64,000 bases of DNA. Source: Candidatus Marsarchaeota G1 archaeon BE_D (GTDB lineage: Archaea; Thermoproteota; Thermoprotei_A; Marsarchaeales; Marsarchaeaceae). Below the pieces are notes generated by a model that did not search any database, was not told the origin of the DNA, and worked only from the letters and a program-made list of their open reading frames with translations. The position numbers were made by a program, and so were the translations under genes. Location of the stretch: the NCBI GenBank assembly GCA_003019595.1, contig NEXD01000001.1:43698-107697 (forward strand), written 5' to 3'. Below are positions 34,962-43,814 of the stretch, piece after piece (within the stretch, counting starts at the first letter, position 1; each line of letters opens with the position of its first letter).

Positions 34962-36098
34962 ATGATTCGTTATTTACTCGAATTCGGTAATAATAAGAAG
35001 TTGTCATTGGCAGAAGGTCTTAGTTACATTGAAAAAAATGGAATTAACAATTTCGAAATAAATAAAAATTACTTAATTTTTTTGGCAGACAAAGAACCCA
35101 TCGTCACTTTTGGTTCAATTCTTCGTATTGCGAGATATTTGTGCGCGTTTGATGAAATCGAATCTGTTTTTGAAAAAGAATTTGGTTTTTCTGAAAAAAT
35201 AATTTGGTCAATTTATCCACTAGACTCTATTAAACATGGTTACACTGATCTTTATAATAAAATAAAGTTCAAGTTCAAAACGCTTAGCAAAAAGAGCGTG
35301 TATGTTTCACCTTTGTCATTCGTCGATGACGAAAAGTTAAGTGTAACACGCGGTTTAAGAAAGAGATTAGACAAAAATGGAATAGAAATAGTAGTCACAA
35401 AGAGTGATAAAATTTTACTATGGCAAACACTTCATTATTTGGAACTAAACAATTTTAGAAAGAGAGATTTTTTCCGTCCCTATAAAAGACCAGAGATAAG
35501 TATACCACCTTCACTTGCAAGGACGATGATAAATCTTGCGCAACCTCGAATAGGTAGTAAACTATTAGATCCTTTTTGCGGTACGGGTACAATTCTACTC
35601 GAGGCGATTGACGAAAAACTAAACGTTTTCGGTGTAGATATCAATCCAAAAAATGTAAGTGGTAGCTTGTTAAACATCGCGTGGTTTAACAAAAAAAGCT
35701 TCCACAATGTTGTCTGTGGAGATTCTTTAAAACTCGACAGAATTTTTTCTTGCGAAATGTTTGATTGTATAGTTACAGAACCTCCTTTCGGACCCCCATT
35801 TAAAAAACCTCCAAAAAGACAATTTGTAGAAAAACTACGTAGCGAGTTAGAAACATTTTATCAAAAAGCTTTAGATTCAATGTCATGTGTACTAAAAAAG
35901 AACGGTAGAATAGTTATGACTTTTCCTTCTTGGAAAACTAGTGATAATGGAGTATACGATACAGGCATCTATTCAATTATACCTGAATCCTTAAGGATAG
36001 ACAACTCCTTCGAAAGCTATGGAATAAAGTATCCTATTAGGTGGTACAAACCCGATAATGTCATTCAAAGATTAATTGTCGTGTTTATTAAAAAATAG
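34962..36098 (+). CDS. tRNA (guanine-N2-) methyltransferase, Trm11/TrmG10-like
   Basis: A 378-aa protein with a divergent N-terminal RNA-binding region and a C-terminal Rossmann methyltransferase. SAM site LLDPFCGTGTILLEAID (about 202-218) and catalytic motif IVTEPPFGPP, where TrmG10 normally has DPPYG (here EPPF). The closest functional guess is N2-methylation of G10 in tRNA. It follows Nob1 with no gap, so both are in an RNA-maturation operon. Confidence 0.78.
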   Translation: MIRYLLEFGNNKKLSLAEGLSYIEKNGINNFEINKNYLIFLADKEPIVTFGSILRIARYLCAFDEIESVFEKEFGFSEKIIWSIYPLDSIKHGYTDLYNKIKFKFKTLSKKSVYVSPLSFVDDEKLSVTRGLRKRLDKNGIEIVVTKSDKILLWQTLHYLELNNFRKRDFFRPYKRPEISIPPSLARTMINLAQPRIGSKLLDPFCGTGTILLEAIDEKLNVFGVDINPKNVSGSLLNIAWFNKKSFHNVVCGDSLKLDRIFSCEMFDCIVTEPPFGPPFKKPPKRQFVEKLRSELETFYQKALDSMSCVLKKNGRIVMTFPSWKTSDNGVYDTGIYSIIPESLRIDNSFESYGIKYPIRWYKPDNVIQRLIVVFIKK

Positions 36099-36222
36099 CG
36101 TTGTCGATGAGATGGTATCTTGACATGTGTTGATGAGAGTACAAAATATAAAGCTTTCATTCGCACACAATCAAAACGCCTACGAAAAACCTTTAAATTT
36201 GTATGGACGTAACTATTCTTTA

Positions 36223-36313
36223 GCCTCAGTCGTATAGCCAGGTCAAGTATCCCAGCCTCTCGATAGTCTCTAAGAGAGAGCTGGGGACCGGGGTTCAAAT
36301 CCCCGCTGAGGCA
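36223..36313 (+). tRNA. tRNA-Glu(CTC) with a 16-nt intron
   Basis: Acceptor GCCTCAG/CTGAGGC, D stem GTAT/GTAT, anticodon stem CCAGC/GCTGG, mature loop CTCTCGA (anticodon CTC), T arm CGGGG-TTCAAAT-CCCCG. The intron (36263-36278, ATAGTCTCTAAGAGAG) is at the standard 37/38 position. Confidence 0.88.
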
Positions 36314-36318
36314 TCAAA

Positions 36319-36669
36319 GTGAAAGAAATGCACAAGTATAGAAAAACAACATCAACTTCTCATGCAAAATTAAGGGATATTGCTGTAAAAGAGTTAATAA
36401 AAGAAGGGTATTCTCCTTCGATGATTCAATTCGATGTACAAATTGACTCTAAAAGAGTGGATATTGTTGCGTTAGGTGAAATGCAAACGACCATAGAATG
36501 TAAAAGCTTTAAGCACACAAACGATTATACATCTCATCTAAAAACGACCTCAACTGGCAGAAAAATTTTGTGTCAACCCTTTTTCGATGTCGATGAGATG
36601 TGGCTTGTATACAAAACAAAAAAGAACAAATATATCGTGATTAAAGTTCCACGTCCAAAAGTAGAGTAG
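36319..36669 (+). CDS. Small PD-(D/E)xK-type nuclease-like protein
   Basis: A 116-aa basic protein. QIDSKRVDIVALGEMQTTIECKSF (about 41-64) fits the restriction-endonuclease fold, with RVDIV supplying the Asp and IECKS the ExK. The rest is basic and helical. The fold suggests a DNA nuclease or DNA-binding protein; substrate unknown. GTG 36319 is the track start, ATG 36328 an alternative. It begins 5 nt after tRNA-Glu, so it may share that transcript. Confidence 0.65.
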   Translation: MKEMHKYRKTTSTSHAKLRDIAVKELIKEGYSPSMIQFDVQIDSKRVDIVALGEMQTTIECKSFKHTNDYTSHLKTTSTGRKILCQPFFDVDEMWLVYKTKKNKYIVIKVPRPKVE

Positions 36670-36737
36670 AAACGATTTTGTGTTAACACCGCTTTATCAA
36701 CAAAATTAATAAAGACGTTTTTCTATCAAAAAATTGA

Positions 36738-36839
36738 GCGGGGATGGCCGAGCTTGGCCAAAGGCGCGAGAGCGTAACTGCCGCGTGGCTTAGGACCTCG
36801 TGCGGAAGCGCTGCGTGGGTTCAAATCCCACTCCCCGCA
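36738..36839 (+). tRNA. tRNA-Leu(TAG) with a 17-nt non-canonical intron
   Basis: Class II tRNA: GCGGGGA/TCCCCGC acceptor and GTGGG-TTCAAAT-CCCAC T arm. The normal anticodon arm CGAGG-CTTAGGA-CCTCG is only obtained by removing AGCGTAACTGCCGCGTG (36771-36787), inserted inside the 5' anticodon stem (between positions 30 and 31, or 29 and 30). Long variable arm TGCGGAAGCGCTGC. Confidence 0.85.
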
Positions 36840-37007
36840 CTTTATATCGATCTTTTAACAAACTATTAAAAAACGCTGGTTTTGTTCAAAAACTTTCCAT
36901 ATCACAGCCCTATCATATTAACATTCGATGTGACTTGGTGTCTTCTAATTTTTAGAATTTTTTGCGATCTCTTTATGTACTTAACCTTAACGGATAAAAT
37001 CTTAAAG

Positions 37008-37099
37008 CGCCGGCGCGAGGATTCGAACCTCGGACCACTCGGTTTCTGCTTTTAGTAGATTAACAGCCGAGCGCTCTACCTAAACTGAGCTACGCCGGC
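37008..37099 (-). tRNA. tRNA-Asn(GTT) with a 17-nt intron
   Basis: On minus: acceptor GCCGGCG/CGCCGGC, D arm GCTC..GAGC, anticodon stem CTCGG/CCGAG, loop CTGTTAA (anticodon GTT), T arm CGAGG-TTCGAAT-CCTCG. The intron ATCTACTAAAAGCAGAA (37044-37060) is at 37/38. Confidence 0.9.
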
Positions 37100-38459
37100 G
37101 TCTTTAATACTTAAAGTGTGTGTTTATTTAAGTTTTATAGAAATTTGCTTGATGTTGTCTGCACACTCATGCGGGTAGTTTATGGTTTTAGCTAATGATC
37201 ACAATTCTTCATATTCTCAATATTAGGCAATCAGAGAAAGCGAACATGTCGATTATCCATTTCATGGTCATACTCTCGCTTTTAGTTTATCATAGCTAAA
37301 TAGTAGATTAAAATGTTATTAGGCGAGAAAGGACTTAAGCCGACAAGCGAGTTTTTACAAAGAAACCAAATTTATATAAAACGTAAAGTTTCTTTTAATC
37401 AAGGCAAGGTTTCATAACAAATTAATCGGCATCCGTTTACTAAAATGTACGTATCATCTAAGAGACTATAAATAAGCTAATATAAAATGAAAAAATGGCA
37501 TTTATACCAACAGGCGATCTTATCTTCTAATCAATATAAAGGTTTGACCGATAATATCGATCCTGCCTGGATAAGACTCCATTCGTGTCACCTCCAGCTT
37601 GTGAACCACTGCATAAAAAGCTTCAAAAAGCCGAGAAGGGGTGTGAATAGCGTTTTTTGGGTGTTGTGTAGAAGCTTCTTGTTCCTTGAGATGCCTAAAG
37701 AAGCGCTCAACAAAGCTTCTTAAAAGTTTGGTGAACATGGTTTTTGAACTTTGTTCGGATTATAGCACCACGGTACTAGACCTCTGTCTCTGAGCACAAC
37801 ACAAGATTGCCAAAGTAAATTCTTCTCACTCTTCGAAGAATTTGAGTTTTGTGTGGTTTGAGTGAACGAAACACCGAACCAAATGGGTTTTATAGTCTGT
37901 GCGTTCACCCCAACCCAAACATAAAGTGGTCGCCCGTCACGCTTCACCACTGTTTCGTCCACCGCTACGATTATTCTCGGGGTCAAAGCTCAGCTTCTGC
38001 TCAAACTGAGTCCACTCCTCAATCACTTTGAGGTTCAGAGAGCAAAGAAACTGGAGCTCTGAGACTCCAAAAGCGTTGAGTAGAACCGCAACAACCTTAA
38101 GTTCAAACCTCTTTTTGCCCTCATGAGTTTAAATTTATAAAGAACGTAAAGATGTGATGGGTACTACATTGAGCCACAAGATCAATGCCGTGGTACCCAC
38201 TGTTTAAGTCTTAATCCAGGTAGGATCACAAAATCTTACTTAAAATAGATATGGTTTATAAAATAGCATAAAATTTGTGCTATTATCTCAACGGCAAATC
38301 TCGAATGTTGATACATTTATCAAAAATATTTGATTAATTTAGCCAAATAATTCATAATTAAAATAATTTTATAACAAAAATATTCGAAGACGAATTTATT
38401 GCTCTAGTCTTGTAAATAAAAGCTTATTGTTTTAATCTAAATATTTAAGCCGTTATAGT
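37100..38459. other. Gene-poor region with IS copy C
   Basis: Left 400 nt: A/T-rich, no gene recognised. 37.5-38.17 kb holds IS copy C. 38.17-38.46 kb is A/T-rich without an open frame. The plus ORFs 37487-37723 and 37849-38031 are antisense to the transposase remnant. Confidence 0.4.
37505..38165 (-). mobile_element. Decayed IS6/IS240-like transposase, copy C (best preserved)
   Basis: Minus-strand fragments in three frames: VVAVLLNAFGVSE (N-terminal HTH area), then IIVAVDETVVKRDGRPLYVWVGVNA with the first catalytic Asp (37720-37986), then LLRSFVERFFRHLKEQ with the catalytic Glu (37520-37738). At least two frameshifts separate them, so it is inactive. The DDE pattern (VDET...VERFF..LKE) suits the IS6/IS240 group; family assignment is from motifs only. 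Terminal inverted repeats were not found. Confidence 0.7.
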
Positions 38460-38630
38460 TCAGGGATGAAAGATAAACGACATTAATGAGTTGATAATAA
38501 AAGCGATTGAGCCTACTATTAAAATGCCTAGAGTTGCAAGCCTAAGTGAAAACAAAAATTCTTTACGTGTAGGCTTTTCAGAAAGAATTATTATATCTTT
38601 TATGTCCTTTAATCTTTTACCAAACGACAT
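38460..38630 (-). CDS. secE: Preprotein translocase subunit SecE (Sec61 gamma)
   Basis: Missing from the ORF track because it has only 56 aa. From ATG at 38630 on minus the protein reads KRLKDIKDIIILSEKPTRKEFL, then LRLATLGILIVGSIAFIINSLM, then a short tail. The KPTxxEF motif followed by one membrane helix with LGxxxxGxIxFII is the SecE signature. It clamps SecY in the membrane. Unusually, the transcription elongation gene spt5/nusG and ribosomal proteins that commonly follow secE in archaea are absent; IS copy C lies downstream. The track ORF 38491-38784 is its antisense shadow. Confidence 0.85.
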   Translation of the reverse strand: MSFGKRLKDIKDIIILSEKPTRKEFLFSLRLATLGILIVGSIAFIINSLMSFIFHP

Positions 38631-39192
38631 AATTTCTGTTAACTCTTGGATCAGTAAAAACTTAACGTTTTTATTATTTTCGATGTTGGTCAGGCATTTC
38701 AGTGGCTTACAGGCTTTTGGCTGCTTTCTAAACGGTGAAGAAATAGAGTGTAAAAACTACCTAGATCTAGTGTCAATTTATTAACGAACAGTGAACTTAT
38801 ACATTATGCTCAATACGCAAAACTAAACTAATTAGCGTGATGCTTTGAAACCAAGCAAAAGGCGTGTTTCCACACCGGCTTCTAATGATAACCCTTTTTG
38901 CTTGATCCTAAAACTTTGTCTCTTTTTACCCTTTTATGTTTATTGAAGTTACTCTGCCCTGAAACACATATATTTGGTTAGTGTGGTTCACAAATACCTC
39001 CATTATTGAACTCTATTTACTAACGCACATATGTTCTTGATCAAAGGAGATGAATCATTGCTTTAACAAATCTGAGCGTTTGAAAAGTCTTTAAGAAATT
39101 TTCCGATGTAGCCCAATTTGTGGTAAATTCTCAATCTAAGGTAAGTGGGCTTAAACTTAATAATAAGTGTGCTTTTGAAGATTTAGCCAACC
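38631..39192. other. Intergenic region, no gene recognised
   Basis: About 560 nt between divergent secE and lsm. Both strands were read. No protein-like frame or tRNA. The right 40 nt contain ATAATAAGTG before the Lsm start. Confidence 0.4.
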
Positions 39193-39423
39193 ATGGCGGA
39201 AAGTAGTACACAAGCACTTTTAGGAGAAGCCTTGGAAAGTATAGTTTTAGTTAAATTACGTGGCGGAATTTATGTACGAGGTAAAATGAAGAGTTTTGAT
39301 CAACATTTAAATCTTTTAATAGAAGACGCGGAAGAAATGTTACAAGACAATACAACTCGTAGTTTGGGTACGATAATAGTAAGGGGAGATAATGTAATCT
39401 TGATTTCGCCTAGTCCACGGTGA
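39193..39423 (+). CDS. Sm-like protein (Lsm)
   Basis: A 76-aa RNA-binding ring protein. Sm1 motif [31 protein letters not shown] and Sm2 motif [14 protein letters not shown] are both clear. L37e starts 5 nt downstream, the usual archaeal lsm-L37e pair. Confidence 0.94.
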   Translation: MAESSTQALLGEALESIVLVKLRGGIYVRGKMKSFDQHLNLLIEDAEEMLQDNTTRSLGTIIVRGDNVILISPSPR

Positions 39424-39428
39424 AAATA

Positions 39429-39596
39429 ATGAAAGGAACACCATCACAAGGCCTCAAAGGTAGGTCAAAAACTCATATAAGATGTAGACGCTGTGGTCAT
39501 CACTCTTATCATATAAGAAAACACAAATGTGCCCATTGCGGGTTCGGTAAGTCAAAAAAATTAAGAGAATATTCATGGCTTAAAAAGAAAGTATAG
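39429..39596 (+). CDS. rpl37e: 50S ribosomal protein L37e
   Basis: Not in the ORF track (55 aa). [20 protein letters not shown] starts the protein; [20 protein letters not shown] is the zinc site; the end is [11 protein letters not shown]. Start ATG 39429, directly after lsm. Together they form a small operon. Confidence 0.95.
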   Translation: MKGTPSQGLKGRSKTHIRCRRCGHHSYHIRKHKCAHCGFGKSKKLREYSWLKKKV

Positions 39597-39891
39597 GAAA
39601 GGGTATAGCGAGCTACCTTGCTAAAGCAAAACTTCGCGCTTCCTTCATAAGTCTTGCTTCGCCTTGAGTTACGAAGGTGTCCACAGGTGTGAATTAACCG
39701 CGCTTCGCGTGTATTCGCGAAAATATGTAGTAGAAACTCGCTTAAAGATTTTAACCGGTGTTCTGTTTTGGCAACCGCGAGGTTTTGGAAGTTTTATAAG
39801 CTTCTAGCTTTTAATCCTCAATAATACAATTTGGTGGTCAAATAATTCCTTTTATCACTAAAACGATATATTTATCAAGGCCGGCGTTACA
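39597..39891. other. Intergenic region, no gene recognised
   Basis: About 295 nt. A GC-richer stretch (CTTCGCGCTTCC, CTTGCTTCGCC, CGCGCTTCGCG) near 39.63-39.71 kb may form hairpins. ATTTGGTGGTCAAATAATTC at about 39831 resembles a motif upstream of L10e. Confidence 0.35.
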
Positions 39892-39960
39892 ATGATGCGT
39901 GTACAACCTCTTAAACCAGATTTCGAGTGTGACAAAAGCTTAATCGAATGGTACTCATAA
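39892..39960 (+). CDS. Possible 22-aa microprotein ORF
   Basis: ATG 39892 (or 39895) opens a 22-codon frame, MMRVQPLKPDFECDKSLIEW and two more residues, ending 6 nt inside the convergent FttA gene. GATATATTTATC lies about 24 nt upstream, the spacing of leaderless promoters here. No homology can be judged. Confidence 0.25.
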   Translation: MMRVQPLKPDFECDKSLIEWYS

Positions 39961-41895
39961 AACCCTTAATGCGTCCAAATTAGCAGGAACTAAAGCTTCT
40001 GGTTTTTCTTTCATGTTAGAAAATCTTCTTCTTAATTCTCGAGCAAGTTCCATAGAGCGCATAGGCTCCCCGTGATTTATTAAAATTTTCTGTGATGGCT
40101 TAACGGTAAGCGCGTATCTGATAAGTTCTAAATGATCAGCATGTCCAGAAAAACCTTCCATAACATGCACAGACATTCTTATCTGATAGGTTTTTTGAGA
40201 ACTTGATAAAGGATCAGATAATGTCACTTCGCGCGCGCCTTTCAGAATGGTTCTACCTAGTGTATTCTCTGCTTGATAGTTTACAAATATCAAGGAGTTT
40301 TTCTCGCTTGAACAGAGTTCTTTAAAGTATTCCAAGACAGGTCCGCCTGTCATCATTCCACTAGTCGCAAGTATTATACACGGTTCATTACTCAATGCCT
40401 CATCGCGTTTTGAAACATCGTCAATTCTAACGAAAGCTTGATGTAGGAAGGGGTTGTCGCCTTGATAGATTCTTTTTCTTAAATTTATAGAAAGAAATTC
40501 TGGGTAAGCAGTGTGTATAGCCGTGCTTTCAAGTAGCATTCCATCAAGAAAAACTGGCACGTCAGGTAGTTCTTTTGACGAAATCTTTTCTGCAAGAATC
40601 ATCATTACTTCTTGTGCCCTACCAACCGCTAGCGTTGGTATGAGCACTTTACCTCCTTGTTCAATAGTCTTTTTAATTATGTGTACAAATTTTTCCTCCT
40701 CTTGTAATCTATTAGGCATTATATTGCCTTTTCCGCCATATGTTGATTCAATGATTAAACAATCAACTTTATTAAATGAGGTAGACGCTTTATCAAGCAA
40801 ACGTGTATTAGAATATTTAAGATCGCTTGTGTAGAGTAGGTTGTACTTACCGTCACCGATGTTCAAGTGAACAACAGAAGAACCTAGTATATGGCCAGCA
40901 TTGGCCAGCGTAAGTTTTATGTCAGGCGAAATGTCTGTTACCTCTCCCCAATCAATCGTGATTGTATGTTGCACGGCTTTTGTTATATGCTCAATTCCGT
41001 AAGGAGGAATTTCGCCCATTTTCTGTTTTAATTCTATGTAATCTTTTTGCGTTAATACCATTAAGTCTCGTGTTGGAGCAGTCATGTAAACGGGACCCCT
41101 GTATCCATACTTAAAAAGATATGGGAGTGCGCCTTGATGGTCCATATGAGCGTGTGCAATGACAACAGCATCTATTTCTTCAACTGGAAAGTCAAGCGCA
41201 TAAAATGCTGGAAACTCGTCTATCAATTTAGTAGCACCAGCTTTAACTCCTACGTCTAACAAAACCTTGGTTTCTCCTGTGTCGATTAGAACTGCAGATC
41301 TTCCGACTTCCCCAAATCCCCCAAGAGGTACAACACGTATTGGCGCATCGCTAAAAAGTAACGGTCTATGAATTTTTTCGCCAACTTCCCTTAAAAACCT
41401 TTGTCTATACTCTCTGCCGTTCGTAAGGACGCGTAGCATAGAGGAAACAATACCAGATCTAATTTCGGGTACTCTGACAACCACTGGCCTCCAACCAGTT
41501 TGTATTAATGCGGCTCTTAGTGTAGAACCACCAGTCCCGATCACAATTCCTGGTTTTAAAGCTTCTATAATTACATCGCCTTTATCTTCATCAAATGTGT
41601 AATTCTTTACTTCTGCCTCTTTTGGAATGAGCTCTGAAAGGATTTTGACTGTTTCTTCTTGAGATTTTCGAACGGAAGGGTCAGACCGTATTACTATTCT
41701 CTTTTTAAGCAGTTTTGCGAGTTTTCTGACCGTTTCTCCGTCTGTTAGGACGGCAGAAGGATTGCGACAGTAGATAGCTATTTCTGGCCCTTCAAATTCT
41801 ATTCGATTTAATCCTGCATCTTTTGGAAAATTGCTAAAAATGATGTTTCTTATTGTCGCAAGATGGTCCTTTGTAGTGGTGATGTTTGGCATCAT
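39955..41895 (-). CDS. aCPSF1 / FttA: KH-domain beta-CASP ribonuclease, transcription terminator
   Basis: A 646-aa protein. N-terminal about 180 residues hold two KH domains (IVIGTGGSTLR is a GxxG loop). The metallo-beta-lactamase core has HAHMDHQGALPYLF and ILGSSVVHLN, and the beta-CASP part ends with ILINHGEPMRS. The family is the archaeal CPSF73 homologue that cleaves transcripts and terminates transcription. It overlaps the proteasome gene by 4 nt (ATGA), so the pair is coupled. Confidence 0.94.
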   Translation of the reverse strand: MMPNITTTKDHLATIRNIIFSNFPKDAGLNRIEFEGPEIAIYCRNPSAVLTDGETVRKLAKLLKKRIVIRSDPSVRKSQEETVKILSELIPKEAEVKNYTFDEDKGDVIIEALKPGIVIGTGGSTLRAALIQTGWRPVVVRVPEIRSGIVSSMLRVLTNGREYRQRFLREVGEKIHRPLLFSDAPIRVVPLGGFGEVGRSAVLIDTGETKVLLDVGVKAGATKLIDEFPAFYALDFPVEEIDAVVIAHAHMDHQGALPYLFKYGYRGPVYMTAPTRDLMVLTQKDYIELKQKMGEIPPYGIEHITKAVQHTITIDWGEVTDISPDIKLTLANAGHILGSSVVHLNIGDGKYNLLYTSDLKYSNTRLLDKASTSFNKVDCLIIESTYGGKGNIMPNRLQEEEKFVHIIKKTIEQGGKVLIPTLAVGRAQEVMMILAEKISSKELPDVPVFLDGMLLESTAIHTAYPEFLSINLRKRIYQGDNPFLHQAFVRIDDVSKRDEALSNEPCIILATSGMMTGGPVLEYFKELCSSEKNSLIFVNYQAENTLGRTILKGAREVTLSDPLSSSQKTYQIRMSVHVMEGFSGHADHLELIRYALTVKPSQKILINHGEPMRSMELARELRRRFSNMKEKPEALVPANLDALRVL

Positions 41896-42527
41896 ACACT
41901 CACAGCCTTTGAAACTAGCTTTTCAATTTCATTCTTTGTGAGTAGCCTTACTCCAGATTTGTCTATAAGAGCTAAATCGATGCCTTCACCAGTTGGTGCG
42001 TCCCATTCAATAGCAGCACGTATAGCTTTTGCTGCAATGGATGCCGCAGATATAATATCCATACCCTCTTTATAGTTTGAATGAATCACACCCATAGCCA
42101 CAGAATAACCAGAACCAGTAGCAATAAACTTCTCTTCGCTAATAGAACCAAAAAAGTCTAACATATAAAGTCTGGCCTCGCTATCATAACCACCTATTAA
42201 AAGAGCCACGGGCAATAAAGCAAACTTTTGCGACTGAAGAATGTTTGAAGCTAGGTTTGCTATCCCTCTGACGCTAAGTTTTGAATTGTGTTCGACAAAA
42301 TATAACTGTGTCCTTACACGAAGTGTTTCCACGAGATAAAACGCTTGCGCAACAGTACCCGCAATGGTTACCGCGCAATAATCAGAAATTTTCGCTATTT
42401 TGTTAACTTTTTTGTTGGCAACCATAAATCCAGCAGTCGCTCTTTTATCAGCAGCTAATACAACTCCTTCTATCGTTTTTATACCTACAGTAGTTGTTCC
42501 TTTTTTTAATGAAGCATAGCTTTCCAT
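41892..42527 (-). CDS. psmB: Proteasome beta subunit
   Basis: A 211-aa N-terminal nucleophile hydrolase. The propeptide is short: the catalytic Thr follows KKG in SYASLKKGTTTVGIK (about residue 10). ADKRATAGFMVANKKVNKI supplies the conserved Asp/Lys. ATGSGYSVAMGVI is the late conserved block. It would form the inner rings of the 20S proteasome. CDC48 in this window is one plausible partner unfoldase. Confidence 0.94.
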   Translation of the reverse strand: MESYASLKKGTTTVGIKTIEGVVLAADKRATAGFMVANKKVNKIAKISDYCAVTIAGTVAQAFYLVETLRVRTQLYFVEHNSKLSVRGIANLASNILQSQKFALLPVALLIGGYDSEARLYMLDFFGSISEEKFIATGSGYSVAMGVIHSNYKEGMDIISAASIAAKAIRAAIEWDAPTGEGIDLALIDKSGVRLLTKNEIEKLVSKAVSV

Positions 42528-42631
42528 GATTTATCAACACACCGTAAATTAAATCTCAGATCCTAAAATCAAAAGACTTAAGTCCAATGTTTTACTTAAA
42601 TCTTCCGAATCTATAAGGACTGGTCTTAAAA

Positions 42632-43687
42632 TTGTGGAAAGACGTTCACACAATATGTTTACCTGTTAAGGTGGTTATCGGAAGGGGGGTTAGCAACGAT
42701 CTTGGCACAATAATTTCCGCTCAAATAGCTGGTTCAGAAGTGGCTTTACTGACAGGACCGAACCTTAAAACAAAATTATTAGATCCAATTTTGGAGTCAC
42801 TCACAGTAGCTGGTTTTAAACCATTTATCGAAATTGTAAATTCGCCTTCACTTGCAGAAGTGGAACGCATTTATCACTCTTTTATGAATCGAAATTTGTC
42901 TCCAAGCGCAGTAATTGGAGTCGGTGGGGGAAAAGTTTTAGACGTCGGTAAAGTTATAGCTTACAGAATCAACACGAATTTTATTAGTGTGCCTACTAGC
43001 GCGTCGCATGACGGAATTGCTTCACCACAAGCTTCACTCAAGGGATTAAGTGGCGCCCATTCGGTCAGAGTAAAGACACCTTACATGATAATCGCAGATT
43101 CTGAAGTGATTGCAAGCTCACCTAAGTCGCTCACACTTAGTGGAATAGGAGATGTTCTAGCTAAGCTATCTTCTACGTTAGATAGCAGGCTAGCACAATC
43201 AATGGGAGAATACGTGGGCGAATACTCTATCAGTTTAGCTGAAATGTCAGCGAAACTAGTTTTCGAAAACCTTGACTCTATTGTTTCGATGGACGATCAT
43301 GGTATACGCACGTTACTAGAAGCGCTAATAAGTAATGGCATTGCAATGGCCATTGCTGGTAGTAGCAGGCCTTGTAGCGGAAGTGAACACATGTTTGGTC
43401 ATGCGTTGGATTATTTAACTTCGTCTAAACTTCTACATGGTTTTAGTGTTGCACTAGGCACCAAAGTGTCGCTTGCTTTACACGGACAAGATTGGCGAAC
43501 GTTTGACCAGCGCGTTCATGAGATAGGCATTCCAATGAACGCAAAGTCTCTTGGTATTCCTCCTATTTACTTAATTAGAGCATTAAGTTTTGCCCATAAA
43601 ATAAGACCTGAGCGCAAAACAATTTTAGGAAATGGCATATCTTATATCAACGCAAAAAAGATTTTAGAAGAAGTTAAGGCTATTTGA
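42632..43687 (+). CDS. egsA: sn-Glycerol-1-phosphate dehydrogenase
   Basis: A 351-aa enzyme making G1P from DHAP, which sets the archaeal lipid stereochemistry. NAD site GVGGGKVLDVGKVIAYR (about 97-113), substrate/metal motif PTSASHDGIASPQASL, and the zinc His in FGHALDYL and LHGFSVALG are visible. Start TTG 42632. Together with carS, the phosphatidyltransferase and the tetraether-synthase-like gene it covers several lipid steps in this window. Confidence 0.94.
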   Translation: MWKDVHTICLPVKVVIGRGVSNDLGTIISAQIAGSEVALLTGPNLKTKLLDPILESLTVAGFKPFIEIVNSPSLAEVERIYHSFMNRNLSPSAVIGVGGGKVLDVGKVIAYRINTNFISVPTSASHDGIASPQASLKGLSGAHSVRVKTPYMIIADSEVIASSPKSLTLSGIGDVLAKLSSTLDSRLAQSMGEYVGEYSISLAEMSAKLVFENLDSIVSMDDHGIRTLLEALISNGIAMAIAGSSRPCSGSEHMFGHALDYLTSSKLLHGFSVALGTKVSLALHGQDWRTFDQRVHEIGIPMNAKSLGIPPIYLIRALSFAHKIRPERKTILGNGISYINAKKILEEVKAI

Positions 43688-43814
43688 CCAATATATTGTT
43701 CATTTTTGTTGTATCTAACATCATCCGTATGTAGTTCTAGCCGAAAATGGAAATGATTAAAAAGACCTTAAAATAGTCCAAAGCGTTTAATAGATTGGGG
43801 CATTTGAAATAAAC

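Noticed and set aside
37487-37723. Plus-strand ORF of 78 aa
   Set aside because: Antisense to the IS copy C transposase C-terminus.
38491-38784. Plus-strand ORF of 97 aa
   Set aside because: It is antisense to secE, whose 56-aa protein on minus has clear family motifs.
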